Shown here: positions 16,874-26,309 of the stretch, piece by piece
How the letters are laid out: every line of letters begins with the position of its first letter
How positions within the stretch are numbered: the stretch's first letter is position 1
Origin: Parahaliea mediterranea
GTDB taxonomy: Bacteria; Pseudomonadota; Gammaproteobacteria; Pseudomonadales; Halieaceae
Direction of reading: 5' to 3'
DNA length: 64,000 nucleotides
Assembly: GCF_003402235.1 (NCBI RefSeq)
Contig: NZ_QEWO01000001.1
Location: 496,001 to 560,000, forward strand
Notes under the pieces: generated by a model
Databases searched by the model: none
Told to the model about the DNA's origin: nothing
The model's input: the letters and a program-made list of their open reading frames with translations, nothing else
Translations under genes and position numbers: made by a program

Positions 16874-18255
16874 AATTCCCGAATAATAATACGCCAGTGA
16901 TCCAGGGCACCGTAGAAGGTTGCCTTGGGCACACGCTCGTTGAGCCCGTGGGCAAACATTTCATCCGGGTTCATGAACACGCCACTCACCGCCCAGGTGG
17001 GAATGCCGGCCTTGCGAAAGTGCATGCCGTCGGTGCCGCCGGACTCCATATAGGCCAGCAGCTTCACCTTGGGATAGCGGCTGTGTACCGCCTTGCCAAC
17101 GGCCGCCATCACATCCTCGCGCACCTCGGAAATGGGGCTTTCGGTGGGCTCGCCCAACAGGGCGAACTCAATGCCCTCGTTGCCCACCACCTGCTTCAGG
17201 GTGCGCTCTACCTCCGCCACTGAATCGCCGGGGAAAATACGGCAATTCACCGTCACCGTGGCCGACTGCGGCAGGGCATTTTCCGCATGGCCGGCCCGCA
17301 ACATGGTGGGCACACAGGTGGTGCGGGTGCTGCCAATATAAGACGGCTCGCGGGCAAGGCGCGCGGCGGCAGCCTCGTCCTTCGGGTCGTAAGCGAAACG
17401 GGTCATGGCTTCGCCCAGTTCGCCGCCCATCAACTCGCCGGTCTGCTGGAAGTAGGACAGGGTCATCTCGCTCCAGCGTACTGGAAAGCGGAAGGCCTGG
17501 ATGTTGTGAATGGCTGCGGACAGGTCATAAATTGCGTTATCGTCCCGCGGGCGGGAGCTGTGGCCACCCGGATTGCGGGCGGTCAGTTCCCAGGTGGCGT
17601 AGGTTTTCTCCGCCGCCTGAACCCGGTACACCAGGGCCTCGCCGCTGGCATCCAGCTGGCCGCCGCCGGCATCGGAATTGAGCGCAAAGGCCGCCTTTGC
17701 CAGGTCTGGCCGTTCGTAGGCCAGCATGCGGGTGGTGGTCATGCCGCTTTCTTCATCGCCGGAGAACACTAGGTAGAGATCGCGGGTGGGCACAAAGCCC
17801 TCTTCGCGCAGGCGGATAAACGTGGCCGTGAGCTGGGCGATGCCGAACTTGTTGTCGATGGTGCCGCGGCCGTAAAAATAGTGTTCATCCTCGGTGAGTT
17901 CAAAGGGTGGGCGTTCCCAGTCACTGGCCAGGGCCTCCACGACGTCCATGTGCCCAAGGAAGAGAATCGGCGCCTGAGTGCCACCCGGCGCAGCGCGATA
18001 GCGTGCCACCAGGGCGGCAAAATCCCCCTTGGGCAGCACTTCCACATCCTGCGCCGCAAAGCCCGCCGCGCGCAGCTGCCCGGCGAGGTAATTGGCCACC
18101 GCCAGGGTATTGCCTTTTTCTTTGGAGGTATCGGTTTGCACCAGGGTGCGGTAGATATCCAGGGTGCGGCTGGCGTGGGCCGATCGCACCTCATCGGCAC
18201 TGTGAACCAGTGCCGGTAACAGCAGGGCGCCAAGCAGGCAGGTAAGACGTTTCAT
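16858..18255 (-). CDS. Secreted M20/M25/M40 family zinc peptidase
   Basis: The protein has 465 residues from the ATG at 18255, which has GGAG upstream and begins a Sec signal peptide (cleavage near ALVHSAD). The di-zinc site is recognisable: GHMDVV near 100, GRGTIDNK near 130, GDEESG near 165, and a late His in the C-terminal part (FAHGLNERVP). A lid/dimerisation domain lies in the middle. Likely a periplasmic carboxypeptidase or aminoacylase on small peptides. The open frame continues 149 codons upstream, but that part would overlap the divergent WS/DGAT gene and is rejected. Confidence 0.9.
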   Translation of the reverse strand: MKRLTCLLGALLLPALVHSADEVRSAHASRTLDIYRTLVQTDTSKEKGNTLAVANYLAGQLRAAGFAAQDVEVLPKGDFAALVARYRAAPGGTQAPILFLGHMDVVEALASDWERPPFELTEDEHYFYGRGTIDNKFGIAQLTATFIRLREEGFVPTRDLYLVFSGDEESGMTTTRMLAYERPDLAKAAFALNSDAGGGQLDASGEALVYRVQAAEKTYATWELTARNPGGHSSRPRDDNAIYDLSAAIHNIQAFRFPVRWSEMTLSYFQQTGELMGGELGEAMTRFAYDPKDEAAAARLAREPSYIGSTRTTCVPTMLRAGHAENALPQSATVTVNCRIFPGDSVAEVERTLKQVVGNEGIEFALLGEPTESPISEVREDVMAAVGKAVHSRYPKVKLLAYMESGGTDGMHFRKAGIPTWAVSGVFMNPDEMFAHGLNERVPKATFYGALDHWRIIIRELAGQP

Positions 18256-18375
18256 GCATAACTCCGGGACAAAGGGGCGAAAAAAGAGCTGGTTAAAATG
18301 TCGCCAACTTGCTATTTCTGGGTGGCAGGCCCTCTTATTGTAAAGGGGCAAGCTGCTACTGATAAGGATAAAACA

Positions 18376-19965
18376 ATGCGCAGAATTGAATTGGCAGACG
18401 CCGGCTTTCTCTACATGGAAAAACGCCAGACCCCCATGCACGTGGGTGGGCTGCACCTTTTTACCCTGCCCGACGGCGCCGACGGGCCGGAATTTCTCAA
18501 TGACTTGATGGCGGTGCTGCGCACCGAAGAACCCTACCGCAAGCCCTTTGGCGAATACGTGCGCCACGGCCGGGCCGGCGCCCTGGGGCCGCTGTACTGG
18601 GAAAAGGACCGCAACTTCGACATGGATTACCATGTCCGCCACTCCGCCCTGCCCCGCCCCGGCCGCTTCCGCGAACTGTTCATGCTGGTGTCCCGCCTGC
18701 ACAGCATGCTACTGGATCGCAACCGCCCCCTGTGGGAGATGTACCTGATCGAAGGCCTGCAGAACCGCCAGTTTGCCCTGTACATGAAGATGCACCACGC
18801 AGCCACTGATGGCGCCGGTGCCATGCACATGATCAATGCCATGTATGCCACCCGTAAAACCGATCGTACCCAGCGCTCGCCCTTTTCGCTGGCGGCCTAC
18901 GAGGAGTACAAGACGCGGCGCCGCGCGGCGCGGCAGGCGCGCGTGGTGCCCAAGGAAGCGGAGCTGCGCAATGTGGCAGAAATCCTGCGGGAACAGTTCG
19001 ACACCACCGCCAACCTGATGGGGGCCTTTCGCCGGTTTGGCAGCGCCTTCATCGGCCGTGGCGATGGCCTGGCGGTGCCCTGGCACCAGGTGCCCCACAC
19101 CTCGCTGAACACCCAGGTGACCGGCTCGCGGCGCTTTGTGGCCCAGAGCTGGGACTTCGACCGCATACGCGCCGTCTGCAAGGCGGCGGACGGCACCGTG
19201 AACGACATAGTGCTGGCCATGTGCGGTGGCGCCCTGCGCCGCTACCTGCTGGCCCAGGATGAATTGCCCAAGCACTCCCTGAAAGCCATGACGCCGGTTT
19301 CCCTGCGCGAGGAGTCCGACTTCGACTCCTCCAATGCCGTTGGCTTTATGGTCGCGGACCTGGCCACCCATATCGCCGACCCGGAAGGCCGCCTGCGCCG
19401 CACCCAGGAGTCCATGCGCGCCGGCAAGTCCCTGTTGCAGAGCCTGTCACGGCGCGAGGCCATGCTGTTCATGCAGATCACCCAGGTGCCGGCACTACTC
19501 ACCTCACTGATGGGCCTGGCCACCCGCTTCCCGGCCTTCAGCACGGTGATTTCCAACGTGCCGGGGCCCCAGGAGCAACTGTACTGGAATGGCGCGCGGG
19601 TCGATGGCATGTACCCGGCGTCCATCGTGTTCGACGGCTTTGCCATGAACATCACACTGCTGAGCTACAACAAGCAGCTGCACTTTGGCATTGTGGCCTG
19701 CCGCCGCTCACTGCCCCATGTGCAACGGGTTATCGACTATCTGGAAGAAGCCCTGCAGGAACTGGAGGACATGGTGGGCATTCGCCCGGGTGGCGGCGCG
19801 GCCAAAGCGACTAACACCAAGACCGCCAAGGCCAAAACCACTAAAGCCAAGACGCCTAGAACCAAGGCACCAAAAGCCAAAGTCACCAAAGCCCGAACCA
19901 CAACCGGAGGCGGCAGGAAAACGGCGCCATCCAGCAAGGCGCGGCCCAAAGGCAGCAAGGGCTAA
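18376..19965 (+). CDS. Wax ester synthase/diacylglycerol acyltransferase (WS/DGAT) with lysine-rich tail
   Basis: The 529-residue protein has the active site HHAATDG near residue 140 (HHxxxDG motif, in which the second His is catalytic). Conserved PVSLREE and SSNAVGFM lie near 300-320 and SNVPGP near 393. The enzyme joins acyl-CoA to a fatty alcohol or diacylglycerol to make storage lipid at the inner membrane. The ATG at 18376 follows AAGGATAA. From about residue 475 the protein has a tail of about 55 residues built from Lys, Ala, Thr and Pro in imperfect repeats (KATNTKTAKAKTTKAK and similar). The tail is strongly basic and resembles histone H1- or AlgP-like tails. It is not part of the usual WS/DGAT length. 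Confidence 0.93.
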   Translation: MRRIELADAGFLYMEKRQTPMHVGGLHLFTLPDGADGPEFLNDLMAVLRTEEPYRKPFGEYVRHGRAGALGPLYWEKDRNFDMDYHVRHSALPRPGRFRELFMLVSRLHSMLLDRNRPLWEMYLIEGLQNRQFALYMKMHHAATDGAGAMHMINAMYATRKTDRTQRSPFSLAAYEEYKTRRRAARQARVVPKEAELRNVAEILREQFDTTANLMGAFRRFGSAFIGRGDGLAVPWHQVPHTSLNTQVTGSRRFVAQSWDFDRIRAVCKAADGTVNDIVLAMCGGALRRYLLAQDELPKHSLKAMTPVSLREESDFDSSNAVGFMVADLATHIADPEGRLRRTQESMRAGKSLLQSLSRREAMLFMQITQVPALLTSLMGLATRFPAFSTVISNVPGPQEQLYWNGARVDGMYPASIVFDGFAMNITLLSYNKQLHFGIVACRRSLPHVQRVIDYLEEALQELEDMVGIRPGGGAAKATNTKTAKAKTTKAKTPRTKAPKAKVTKARTTTGGGRKTAPSSKARPKGSKG

Positions 19966-19993
19966 ATGCTTCCCTTGAGCTAAAGCCTTCCCG

Positions 19994-20030
19994 GGGCGAA
20001 AGGCTTTCGTTAGCCTAAAGGCTTTCGCCC
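19994..20030. terminator. Hairpin between convergent WS/DGAT and YpfJ genes
   Basis: GGGCGAAAG (19994-20002) pairs with CTTTCGCCC (20022-20030). AAAGGCTTTCG also occurs twice, so alternative stems are possible. It overlaps the end of the minus-strand gene and has no clear T-run. Confidence 0.45.
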
Positions 20031-20920
20031 GAGAAGGTATCGCAGGCGTTGATGTCGCCACCGTCAAAGCCGGTGCGGAACCAGCGCACCCGCTGGGCCG
20101 AGGTGCCATGGGTGAAGCTGTCCGGCACCACCCGCTGGCCGGCTTCGCGCTGCAGGCGGTCGTCGCCAATGGCGGTGGCGGCACGCAGCGCCTCTTCCAA
20201 GTCGCCCGCCTCCAGCAGGTTGCGCTCGGTATTGGCCGCATGACCCCAAAGTCCAGCAAAACAGTCCGCCTGTAATTCCTGGCGCACCGACAGGGCGTTC
20301 ACCTCGGCCTTGCTACGACCCTGCCCGGCGGCCTGCACCTGCCGGCTGATGCCGAGCAGGGTCTGTACATGGTGGCCCACCTCGTGGGCAATCACATAGG
20401 CCTGGGCAAAGTCACCCGGTGCCCCGTGGCGGGCCTTGAGGTCATGAAAGAAGGACAGGTCGATATACAGTTGCTGGTCGCCCGGGCAGTAGAAGGGCCC
20501 GACGGCAGCCGTGGCCATGCCGCAGGCGGAACTGACCCGGCCGGAAAACAGCACCAGGGTGGGTTCGCGGTAGTCCCGCCCCAGATGGCGGAAGTAGTTG
20601 TGCCAGGTTTGCTCGGTGTCCGCCAGAACCACCGAGGTGAAGTCCGCCAGCTCCTGTTCCTGCTGGCTGAAGGACGGCGGCGCCTGGTTGGTGCTGCCGC
20701 CACCGCCAAGGAACAGCGACAGCACATCAACCCCCAGCAGGCGCCCGCCCACAATCACCAGCACCCCGACAATCAGCAGGGTGCGGCCGGTTTTGCTGCG
20801 AATCAGCGCCGGCAGAAAACGCAGCAACAGCGGCGCCGCCGAGGCGGCACTGCTGTAGGACGGCGTCTCGCCGCGCCGGTCTTCCACGTTGCTGCTGCGC
20901 CGGCCATCTTTCCATCGCAT
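20015..20920 (-). CDS. ypfJ: Neutral zinc metallopeptidase, YpfJ family
   Basis: The 301-residue protein has one transmembrane segment near 46-66 and a large soluble domain after it. The zinc-binding motif HEVGHH sits near 178, with a downstream QELQADCFAG motif supplying the third ligand, and SACGMATAAVGPFYCP lies before it. These features match the predicted neutral zinc metallopeptidase family represented by YpfJ. The topology puts the domain probably outside the cytoplasm. Substrate unknown. The N-terminal RWKDGRRSSNVEDRRG is typical of the family. Confidence 0.92.
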   Translation of the reverse strand: MRWKDGRRSSNVEDRRGETPSYSSAASAAPLLLRFLPALIRSKTGRTLLIVGVLVIVGGRLLGVDVLSLFLGGGGSTNQAPPSFSQQEQELADFTSVVLADTEQTWHNYFRHLGRDYREPTLVLFSGRVSSACGMATAAVGPFYCPGDQQLYIDLSFFHDLKARHGAPGDFAQAYVIAHEVGHHVQTLLGISRQVQAAGQGRSKAEVNALSVRQELQADCFAGLWGHAANTERNLLEAGDLEEALRAATAIGDDRLQREAGQRVVPDSFTHGTSAQRVRWFRTGFDGGDINACDTFSGESL

Positions 20921-21067
20921 GGTGCTGTCTCCGCCTGGGGGCCTGCTGCCCGGATAATGCCTTTTTACCTTAGCATGGGCCCTGTTGCTGGCAAGCCCAC
21001 CGCAAGCTGCCTATCATGGCCCGGTAACCGCTGGCGATAGCAGCACGGACAGGCAGGATAAAACGAC

Positions 21068-22522
21068 ATGGAAAACGGCATTCTCATCGGCGGCAACGCA
21101 TCCGGCAAGGTTTATCTCAACCCGCGCTACGCCAACCGGCACGGGCTGGTGGCCGGCGCCACCGGCACCGGCAAAACCGTCACCCTGCAGTGCCTGGCCG
21201 AGGGCTTCTCCGACCTTGGGGTGCCGGTCTTTCTGGCTGATGTCAAAGGCGACATCTCCGGCCTCAGCCAGCCGGGCAAGCCCCACCCCAAGGTCGACGA
21301 ACGGGTGCAGAGCATCGGCATCAGCGACTACCAGCAGCGCGGCTTTCCGGTGGCCTTGTGGGATCTGTTCGGCAAAAAAGGCACGCCAGTGCGCGCCACC
21401 GTGTCGGAAATGGGGCCGCAGCTGCTGTCGCGCCTGCTTGACCTGAACGAAACCCAGGAAGGGGTAATGACCCTGGTGTTCGAGTTTGCCGACCAGGAGG
21501 GCATGCTGCTGCTGAACCTGGCGGACCTGCGCTCCACCCTCCAGTACCTGGCGGACAACCGCAAGGCGCTGGGCAGCAACTATTCGGTGCCCGCCGCCTC
21601 GGTCAACGCCATCCTGCGGCGCCTGCTGGTGCTGGAACGCGAAGGCGCCGACCACTTCTTCAACGAGCCGGCCCTGCAACTCACCGACTTCATGCAAACC
21701 ACCCGCGACGGCCGCGGGGTGATCAACCTTCTGGCGGCGGATACGCTGATCAACAGCCCCCGCGTGTACTCCACCTTCCTGCTGTGGCTGCTGTCGGAGC
21801 TGTTCGAGAACCTGCCGGAGCTGGGCGACCCGGACAAGCCGGTGCTGGTGTTTTTCTTCGACGAGGCCCACCTGCTGTTTCGCGATGCCCCCAAGGCGCT
21901 GCTTGAGAAAATCGAGCAGGTGGTGCGGCTGATTCGCTCCAAGGGCGTGGGCGTGTACTTTGTTACCCAGAGCCCGGCCGACATTCCCGATGCTGTGCTG
22001 GCCCAACTCGGCAACCGGGTGCAGCACGCCCTGCGCGCCTACACCCCCGCCGAACGCAAGGCGGTGCGGGTGGCGGCCCAGTCCTTCCGCGAAAACCCGG
22101 CCTTGGACACAGTCACCGCCATCAGTGAGCTGGGCGTGGGCGAGGCCCTGGTGTCCACCCTGCAGGACAAGGGCATTCCCGGCCAGGTGGAACGGATACT
22201 GGTGCGCCCGCCCTGCTCCCGCATGGGCGCGGCCAGCGACGCCGAGCGCCAAGCTGTGCTGGCCCACGACCCGAACCAGCGGCGCTACCGCGATGCGGTC
22301 GACCCGCGCTCTGCCCACGAAATACTCACCGAGCGCACCGCGGCGGCACTGGCACAGGCAGAAGAGACAGAACTGGAAAAGCGGGCGCAGAAGGGGCGCA
22401 GCGGCGGCTCATCGCGCCAGAGCACCAGCGAGGCCTTTTTCAAGAGCCTGGCCCGGGCCGCCGGCAGCAGCCTGGGCCGGCAGCTGTTTCGCGGCCTGCT
22501 GGGTTCCCTGCTGAAAAAATAG
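21068..22522 (+). CDS. yjgR: HerA-like ATPase, YjgR/DUF853 family
   Basis: The protein has 484 residues. Walker A GATGTGKT is at about 29-36 and Walker B VLVFFFDEAHLL near 258-269. A conserved FFNEP lies between them, with QSPADIPDAVLAQLGNRVQHALRAYTP split across the sensor region. This is the stand-alone HerA/FtsK-like ATPase family YjgR, cytoplasmic and of unclear role, unlike the HerA-NurA repair pair since no NurA is nearby. The tail is Ser/Gly/Lys rich. It stands alone, transcribed away from ypfJ. Confidence 0.92.
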   Translation: MENGILIGGNASGKVYLNPRYANRHGLVAGATGTGKTVTLQCLAEGFSDLGVPVFLADVKGDISGLSQPGKPHPKVDERVQSIGISDYQQRGFPVALWDLFGKKGTPVRATVSEMGPQLLSRLLDLNETQEGVMTLVFEFADQEGMLLLNLADLRSTLQYLADNRKALGSNYSVPAASVNAILRRLLVLEREGADHFFNEPALQLTDFMQTTRDGRGVINLLAADTLINSPRVYSTFLLWLLSELFENLPELGDPDKPVLVFFFDEAHLLFRDAPKALLEKIEQVVRLIRSKGVGVYFVTQSPADIPDAVLAQLGNRVQHALRAYTPAERKAVRVAAQSFRENPALDTVTAISELGVGEALVSTLQDKGIPGQVERILVRPPCSRMGAASDAERQAVLAHDPNQRRYRDAVDPRSAHEILTERTAAALAQAEETELEKRAQKGRSGGSSRQSTSEAFFKSLARAAGSSLGRQLFRGLLGSLLKK

Positions 22523-22599
22523 CGCGGCCTTTGCCGCTTCTGGTGTTTGGGCGGACCAGCGCTGAGCCAAATTATGTGCGAAGCTGAAAAGCGCGCGCC

Positions 22600-23553
22600 C
22601 TAGTGGGCGGCGCCCTTGCCCCGCACCCGCTGCACCGCAGCCACCACCGCCAGGGTGAGCGCCCCGGCTACCACACCGAACAGGGCGGCGAGCAGCGTGG
22701 GCCCGGCAAAATGAATGGCCGGGCCGATGGCGGCTATGCCACTGCCCGCAGCAACCACATGCTCAATCACCACCTCCACCGGGTGCAGGCCGTGTACCAG
22801 AATGCCGCCACCCACCATGAACATGGCCAGCGTGCCGACAATGCCCAGGGCCTTCATCAGCCAGGGCGCAAAGCCCAGCAAAAAACGGCCCAGCCAGCGC
22901 AGCAGGCCGGTGACAACGCCCTCCCCCTCGCGCTGGCTCAGGTAGAGCCCGGCATCGTCCATTTTGATGATGCCCGCCACCAGGCCGTACACGCCCACCG
23001 TCATCACCAGGGCAATGGTGGTTACCACCAGCACCTGGGTGCTGAATACGGCGTCCGCCACCGTGCCGAGGGTAATCACGATAATCTCGGCTGACAGAAT
23101 GAAGTCGGTACGAATGGCGCCGTTGATCTTGGTCTTTTCTTCCTGCAGCGGGTCGCGGGCCGGGTCGGCCGCCCGGTCCAGCAGGGCTTTCTGGTGGGCG
23201 TCGTCCTCGGCCTTGGAGTGCAGCAGCGGGTGGGCGAGCTTCTCAAAACCCTCGTAGCACAGGAACAGGCCACCCAGCATCAACAGGGGCGTAATAAGCC
23301 ATGGAGCCACCACGGAAATCAGCAGCGCGGCGGGCACCAGGATGCACTTGTTGCGGAAGGAGCCCTTGGCCACGGCCCACACCACCGGCAACTCACGGTC
23401 GGCCTTGACCCCCGATACCTGCTCGGCGTTCACCGCCAGGTCGTCCCCCAGCACACCGGCAGTTTTCTTCGCCGCCACCTTCGACAGTACCGACACATCG
23501 TCGAGGATGGTGGCAATATCGTCGATCAAAACCAGCAAACTGCTACCCGCCAC
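22600..23553 (-). CDS. yedI: YedI/DUF808 family inner membrane protein
   Basis: The 317-residue membrane protein begins [19 protein letters not shown], the family signature, and has about seven hydrophobic segments. A charged cytoplasmic loop ([18 protein letters not shown]) lies near 120. DUF808 proteins are conserved in proteobacteria and actinobacteria; function not established. Start is a GTG at 23553 with GGGGTG upstream. It is convergent with yjgR and separated from ppk1 by about 130 bases. Confidence 0.9.
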   Translation of the reverse strand: MAGSSLLVLIDDIATILDDVSVLSKVAAKKTAGVLGDDLAVNAEQVSGVKADRELPVVWAVAKGSFRNKCILVPAALLISVVAPWLITPLLMLGGLFLCYEGFEKLAHPLLHSKAEDDAHQKALLDRAADPARDPLQEEKTKINGAIRTDFILSAEIIVITLGTVADAVFSTQVLVVTTIALVMTVGVYGLVAGIIKMDDAGLYLSQREGEGVVTGLLRWLGRFLLGFAPWLMKALGIVGTLAMFMVGGGILVHGLHPVEVVIEHVVAAGSGIAAIGPAIHFAGPTLLAALFGVVAGALTLAVVAAVQRVRGKGAAH

Positions 23554-23646
23554 AGTTCACCCCGGGCATTACGTCTCGCATGTCAGTGTCGCCTCCTGGC
23601 GCTCTGTGTGACCGCGAGTGTAACCCAGCCGCGCCGTGGCACAAGG

Positions 23647-23691
23647 CCATCGGTTAATCGACTATCGGTTAATCGGCCACCGGCTAATCGT
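23647..23691. repeat. Three tandem copies of a 15-bp unit
   Basis: Units at 23647-23661, 23662-23676 and 23677-23691 share the core ATCGGTTAATCG (third copy ACCGGCTAATCG). The third overlaps the ppk1 stop, so each copy carries a TTAATC or CTAATC stop-like motif on the minus strand. Confidence 0.75.
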
Positions 23692-25831
23692 GCTGGTCCT
23701 GATGGCGGCGACGCTTGGCGGGGCTGCGGATGTCGGTACGCGGGTAACGGGGCAATTTGCCGGTGGCCAGGTAGCGGTGGATGCTCTCCTGGGAGCGTAT
23801 CTGCGCGGCCTTCTTGCGCCCCTTCACCATGGTGTTGGTCTGGTCGGCGTCGATCACCCGCGCTTTGACATTGTCGTGCCACTGCTGGTCCAGCACGTCC
23901 TGGATGATCTGCTGCGCTTCGCTGTCGTACACAGGACACAGCACCTCCACCCGGTAGTCGATGTTGCGGGTCATCAGGTCGGCCGAGCCGATCAGGTAGC
24001 GCGGCTTGCCGCGGTTGTAAAACACATAGGCCCGCGGGTGCTCCAGGTAGCGATCGACAATGCTGATGGCGCTGATGTTCTCGGAAATGCCGGGGATGCC
24101 CGGACGCAGCGAACACATGCCGCGCACCAGCAGGCGAATCTCCACACCGGCGTCGGAGGCCTCGTAGAGTTTGTCCACCAGGGCGTTGTCCACCAGGTTG
24201 TTGCACTTGAGGATCATCAGCGCGCGGTAGCCATTGCGGGCATTGGCGATTTCCTGATCAATCAGGGTTTCGATGCCGCTGCGGGTGGAGTGCGGTGACA
24301 CCAGCAGGTGCTGGTATTCCGGGCGCTTGTAGTTGTACTGCAGAAAGTCGAACACGTTGTAGATGTCGCGGCCGATCTCCTGGTCATAGGTCAACAGGGT
24401 GAAGTCGGTATACAGGCGCGCGGTTTTTTCGTTGAAGTTACCAGTCCCTACGTGGGAGTAGTAGCGCGTACCGTTACCCTCTTTGCGTTCAATCAGCAAC
24501 AGCTTGCTGTGGACCTTCAGTCCCGGCACGCCAAACATAACGTCGATACCGTTCTCGGTCAGCCGCTCGGCCCAGGTAATGTTGGCCGCTTCGTCAAAGC
24601 GCGCGGCCAGTTCCACTACCGCCAGCACCCGCTTGCCGTTCTGCACCGCGTTCACCAGCGCGTCGATCACCCGCGATATGCGCGCCACGCGGTACAGGCA
24701 GATCTTGATGCTGGTGACCTGGGGGTCCAGGGCCGCTGTCTTCAGCAGGTCAACAATGTAGTTGAAGGGGTGGTAGGGATAATAGAGGAACACATCCTTC
24801 TCGCGGATGCTGTCAAACAGGCTGCCCGGTTCGTCCAGGCGTGGAATGCGCACCGGCGGCTGCGGCTTGAACTCCAGGTAGCGGGGGCCCACGTTGGGGA
24901 AGGAGATAAAATCCTTGGAGTTGTGATAGCGGCCACCGGGGATCAGGCTGTCGTACTTGCCAAAGCCAAAGCGGGAATTGAGGTACTCCAGCAGGCGCGG
25001 GGGCATTTTGGCGTCATAAACGAAACGCACTGCATCGGCCTTGCGGCGCTGCTTGAGGCTGCTGGCCATTTTCTCAATCAGGCTTTCGGTAATGTCCGGG
25101 TCGATCTCCAGCTCCGCATCGCGGGAGAATTTAAAACAGTACGCGGCGGCCTCATCCACCGGGAACACGCCGCGAAACATCTGCGGCAGGCAGGCGCGAA
25201 TCACGTTGTCCAGGGCGATGAACACCTTGCCCTGCTTGCCCTTGTGGCGGGGAATTTCCACAAAGCGGTCAAGGCGGTCGGTGGGCACTTCCACCACCGC
25301 GTAGTTGTAGTCCTCGCCCGAGCGGATATCCATTGCCAGATAGATGGACTCATCGTTCAGGGTGGGAATGGGCTGCTCCGGGCGCAGCAGAATCGGCTCC
25401 AGTTCCGGCAGCACGGTCTGGGTGAAGTAGTCCTGCACAAAGGCCGCCTGGCCGGCATCCAACTGGCGCTCGTTGATCATATAGATGCGGCGCTTGCGCA
25501 GGTCCTTGAGCACCGTGGTATAGACGCGCTCGAACTCTTTTTGCTGCTCCACTACCCGGGTTTGGATGGCGGCCAGCAAATCCTTCGCCTGCTGGTGGGG
25601 CTTGCCGGTGCTCACCGAGATCAGGCGCCGCACCTCGGCCACCCGCACCCGGAAGAACTCATCCATATTGTTGGAAAAAATACCCAGGTAGCGCAGGCGC
25701 TGGATCACCGGCACCGTGGTGTCGGCCGCCTCCTGCAACACGCGGCCATTGAACTGCAGCCAGCTCATCTCCCGGGGAATGAACAACTCCTGGTGAGATT
25801 CCGCAAGGCGCAACTTGATCGGGCTGGGCAT
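23684..25831 (-). CDS. ppk1: Polyphosphate kinase 1
   Basis: The 715-residue length is normal for the family. The N-terminal domain starts FIPREMSWLQFNGRVLQEA with NNMDEFFRVRVAEVRRL. The catalytic part contains the phospholipase-D-like histidines: the autophosphorylated His in GLKVHSKLLLIERKEG and the second in YYSHVGTGNFNEKTARLY. It reversibly makes long-chain polyphosphate from ATP. The ATG at 25831 has AAGGAG upstream; the 41 extra codons of open frame before it are non-conserved. No phoU or ppx is adjacent. Confidence 0.97.
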   Translation of the reverse strand: MPSPIKLRLAESHQELFIPREMSWLQFNGRVLQEAADTTVPVIQRLRYLGIFSNNMDEFFRVRVAEVRRLISVSTGKPHQQAKDLLAAIQTRVVEQQKEFERVYTTVLKDLRKRRIYMINERQLDAGQAAFVQDYFTQTVLPELEPILLRPEQPIPTLNDESIYLAMDIRSGEDYNYAVVEVPTDRLDRFVEIPRHKGKQGKVFIALDNVIRACLPQMFRGVFPVDEAAAYCFKFSRDAELEIDPDITESLIEKMASSLKQRRKADAVRFVYDAKMPPRLLEYLNSRFGFGKYDSLIPGGRYHNSKDFISFPNVGPRYLEFKPQPPVRIPRLDEPGSLFDSIREKDVFLYYPYHPFNYIVDLLKTAALDPQVTSIKICLYRVARISRVIDALVNAVQNGKRVLAVVELAARFDEAANITWAERLTENGIDVMFGVPGLKVHSKLLLIERKEGNGTRYYSHVGTGNFNEKTARLYTDFTLLTYDQEIGRDIYNVFDFLQYNYKRPEYQHLLVSPHSTRSGIETLIDQEIANARNGYRALMILKCNNLVDNALVDKLYEASDAGVEIRLLVRGMCSLRPGIPGISENISAISIVDRYLEHPRAYVFYNRGKPRYLIGSADLMTRNIDYRVEVLCPVYDSEAQQIIQDVLDQQWHDNVKARVIDADQTNTMVKGRKKAAQIRSQESIHRYLATGKLPRYPRTDIRSPAKRRRHQDQHD

Positions 25832-25926
25832 ACCGCTCCTTAGCACTGTGACGGATGGATGCGGAACGGAATTGCTCCGCCAAGCGAAACATTGTGTGGC
25901 AAGAGTATGACAGTTTTGTGACGGAC

Positions 25927-25952
25927 AAAAAAAGCCCGGCGCTGGGCCGGGC
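25927..25952 (-). terminator. Intrinsic terminator after the 74-aa gene
   Basis: GCCCGGC (25934-25940) and GCCGGGC (25946-25952) form a stem, followed on the minus strand by seven T residues (A-run at 25927-25933). Confidence 0.8.
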
Positions 25953-25981
25953 AAAGGTAGGGTTTGATACCTACAGGGGAT

Positions 25982-26206
25982 TCATGCGTTGGCCGCCGCC
26001 AGTTCGAGATGGCCGAGCACTGTGGTGAATTCGCCGGCGATGGCGTCCATGCGCTGGTGCAGTTCGCTGCCGTCGAAGCCAGCGTGCAGTGCCTTGCGGC
26101 CCTCTTCCACCAGCGCCACCAGGGTAATCAGCTCAAACTCGTCGAACTGCAGTGTCACCAGGGGTGAATGGCGCTGCAGGCAGTGGTCCAGGGCGATGGT
26201 CTTCAT
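25982..26206 (-). CDS. Small hypothetical protein (74 aa)
   Basis: The start at 26206 (MKTIALDHCLQ) has GGAG at good spacing. The 28 codons of open frame upstream belong to the preceding terminator region. The product is acidic and helical (FDEFELITLVALVEEGRKAL, then GSELHQRMDAIAGEF). No motif is recognised. The gene has its own terminators on both sides, so it is an independent, probably abundant, short transcript. Likely cytoplasmic. Confidence 0.7.
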   Translation of the reverse strand: MKTIALDHCLQRHSPLVTLQFDEFELITLVALVEEGRKALHAGFDGSELHQRMDAIAGEFTTVLGHLELAAANA

Positions 26207-26232
26207 GGTGCAATCTCCAGAATGGGTAAGGG

Positions 26233-26268
26233 AAAAAGGGCCCGGTTGGTCTAGGACATGGCCGGGCC
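26233..26268 (-). terminator. Intrinsic terminator after the 134-aa gene
   Basis: GGCCCGG (26239-26245) and CCGGGCC (26262-26268) form a 7-bp stem, followed on the minus strand by CCCTTTTTCCC. Confidence 0.75.
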
Positions 26269-26309
26269 AAGGTAGGGACTTCTCCCTCATACAGCCGTGG
26301 CGGTGTTGC

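Noticed and set aside
16858-18702. N-terminal extension of the M20 peptidase (149 extra codons)
   Set aside because: It would overlap the divergent WS/DGAT start, and the real start has both a ribosome binding site and a signal peptide.
23684-25954. Long ppk1 start at 25954
   Set aside because: The extra 41 residues overlap an intrinsic terminator at 25927-25952, and the ATG at 25831 has AAGGAG.
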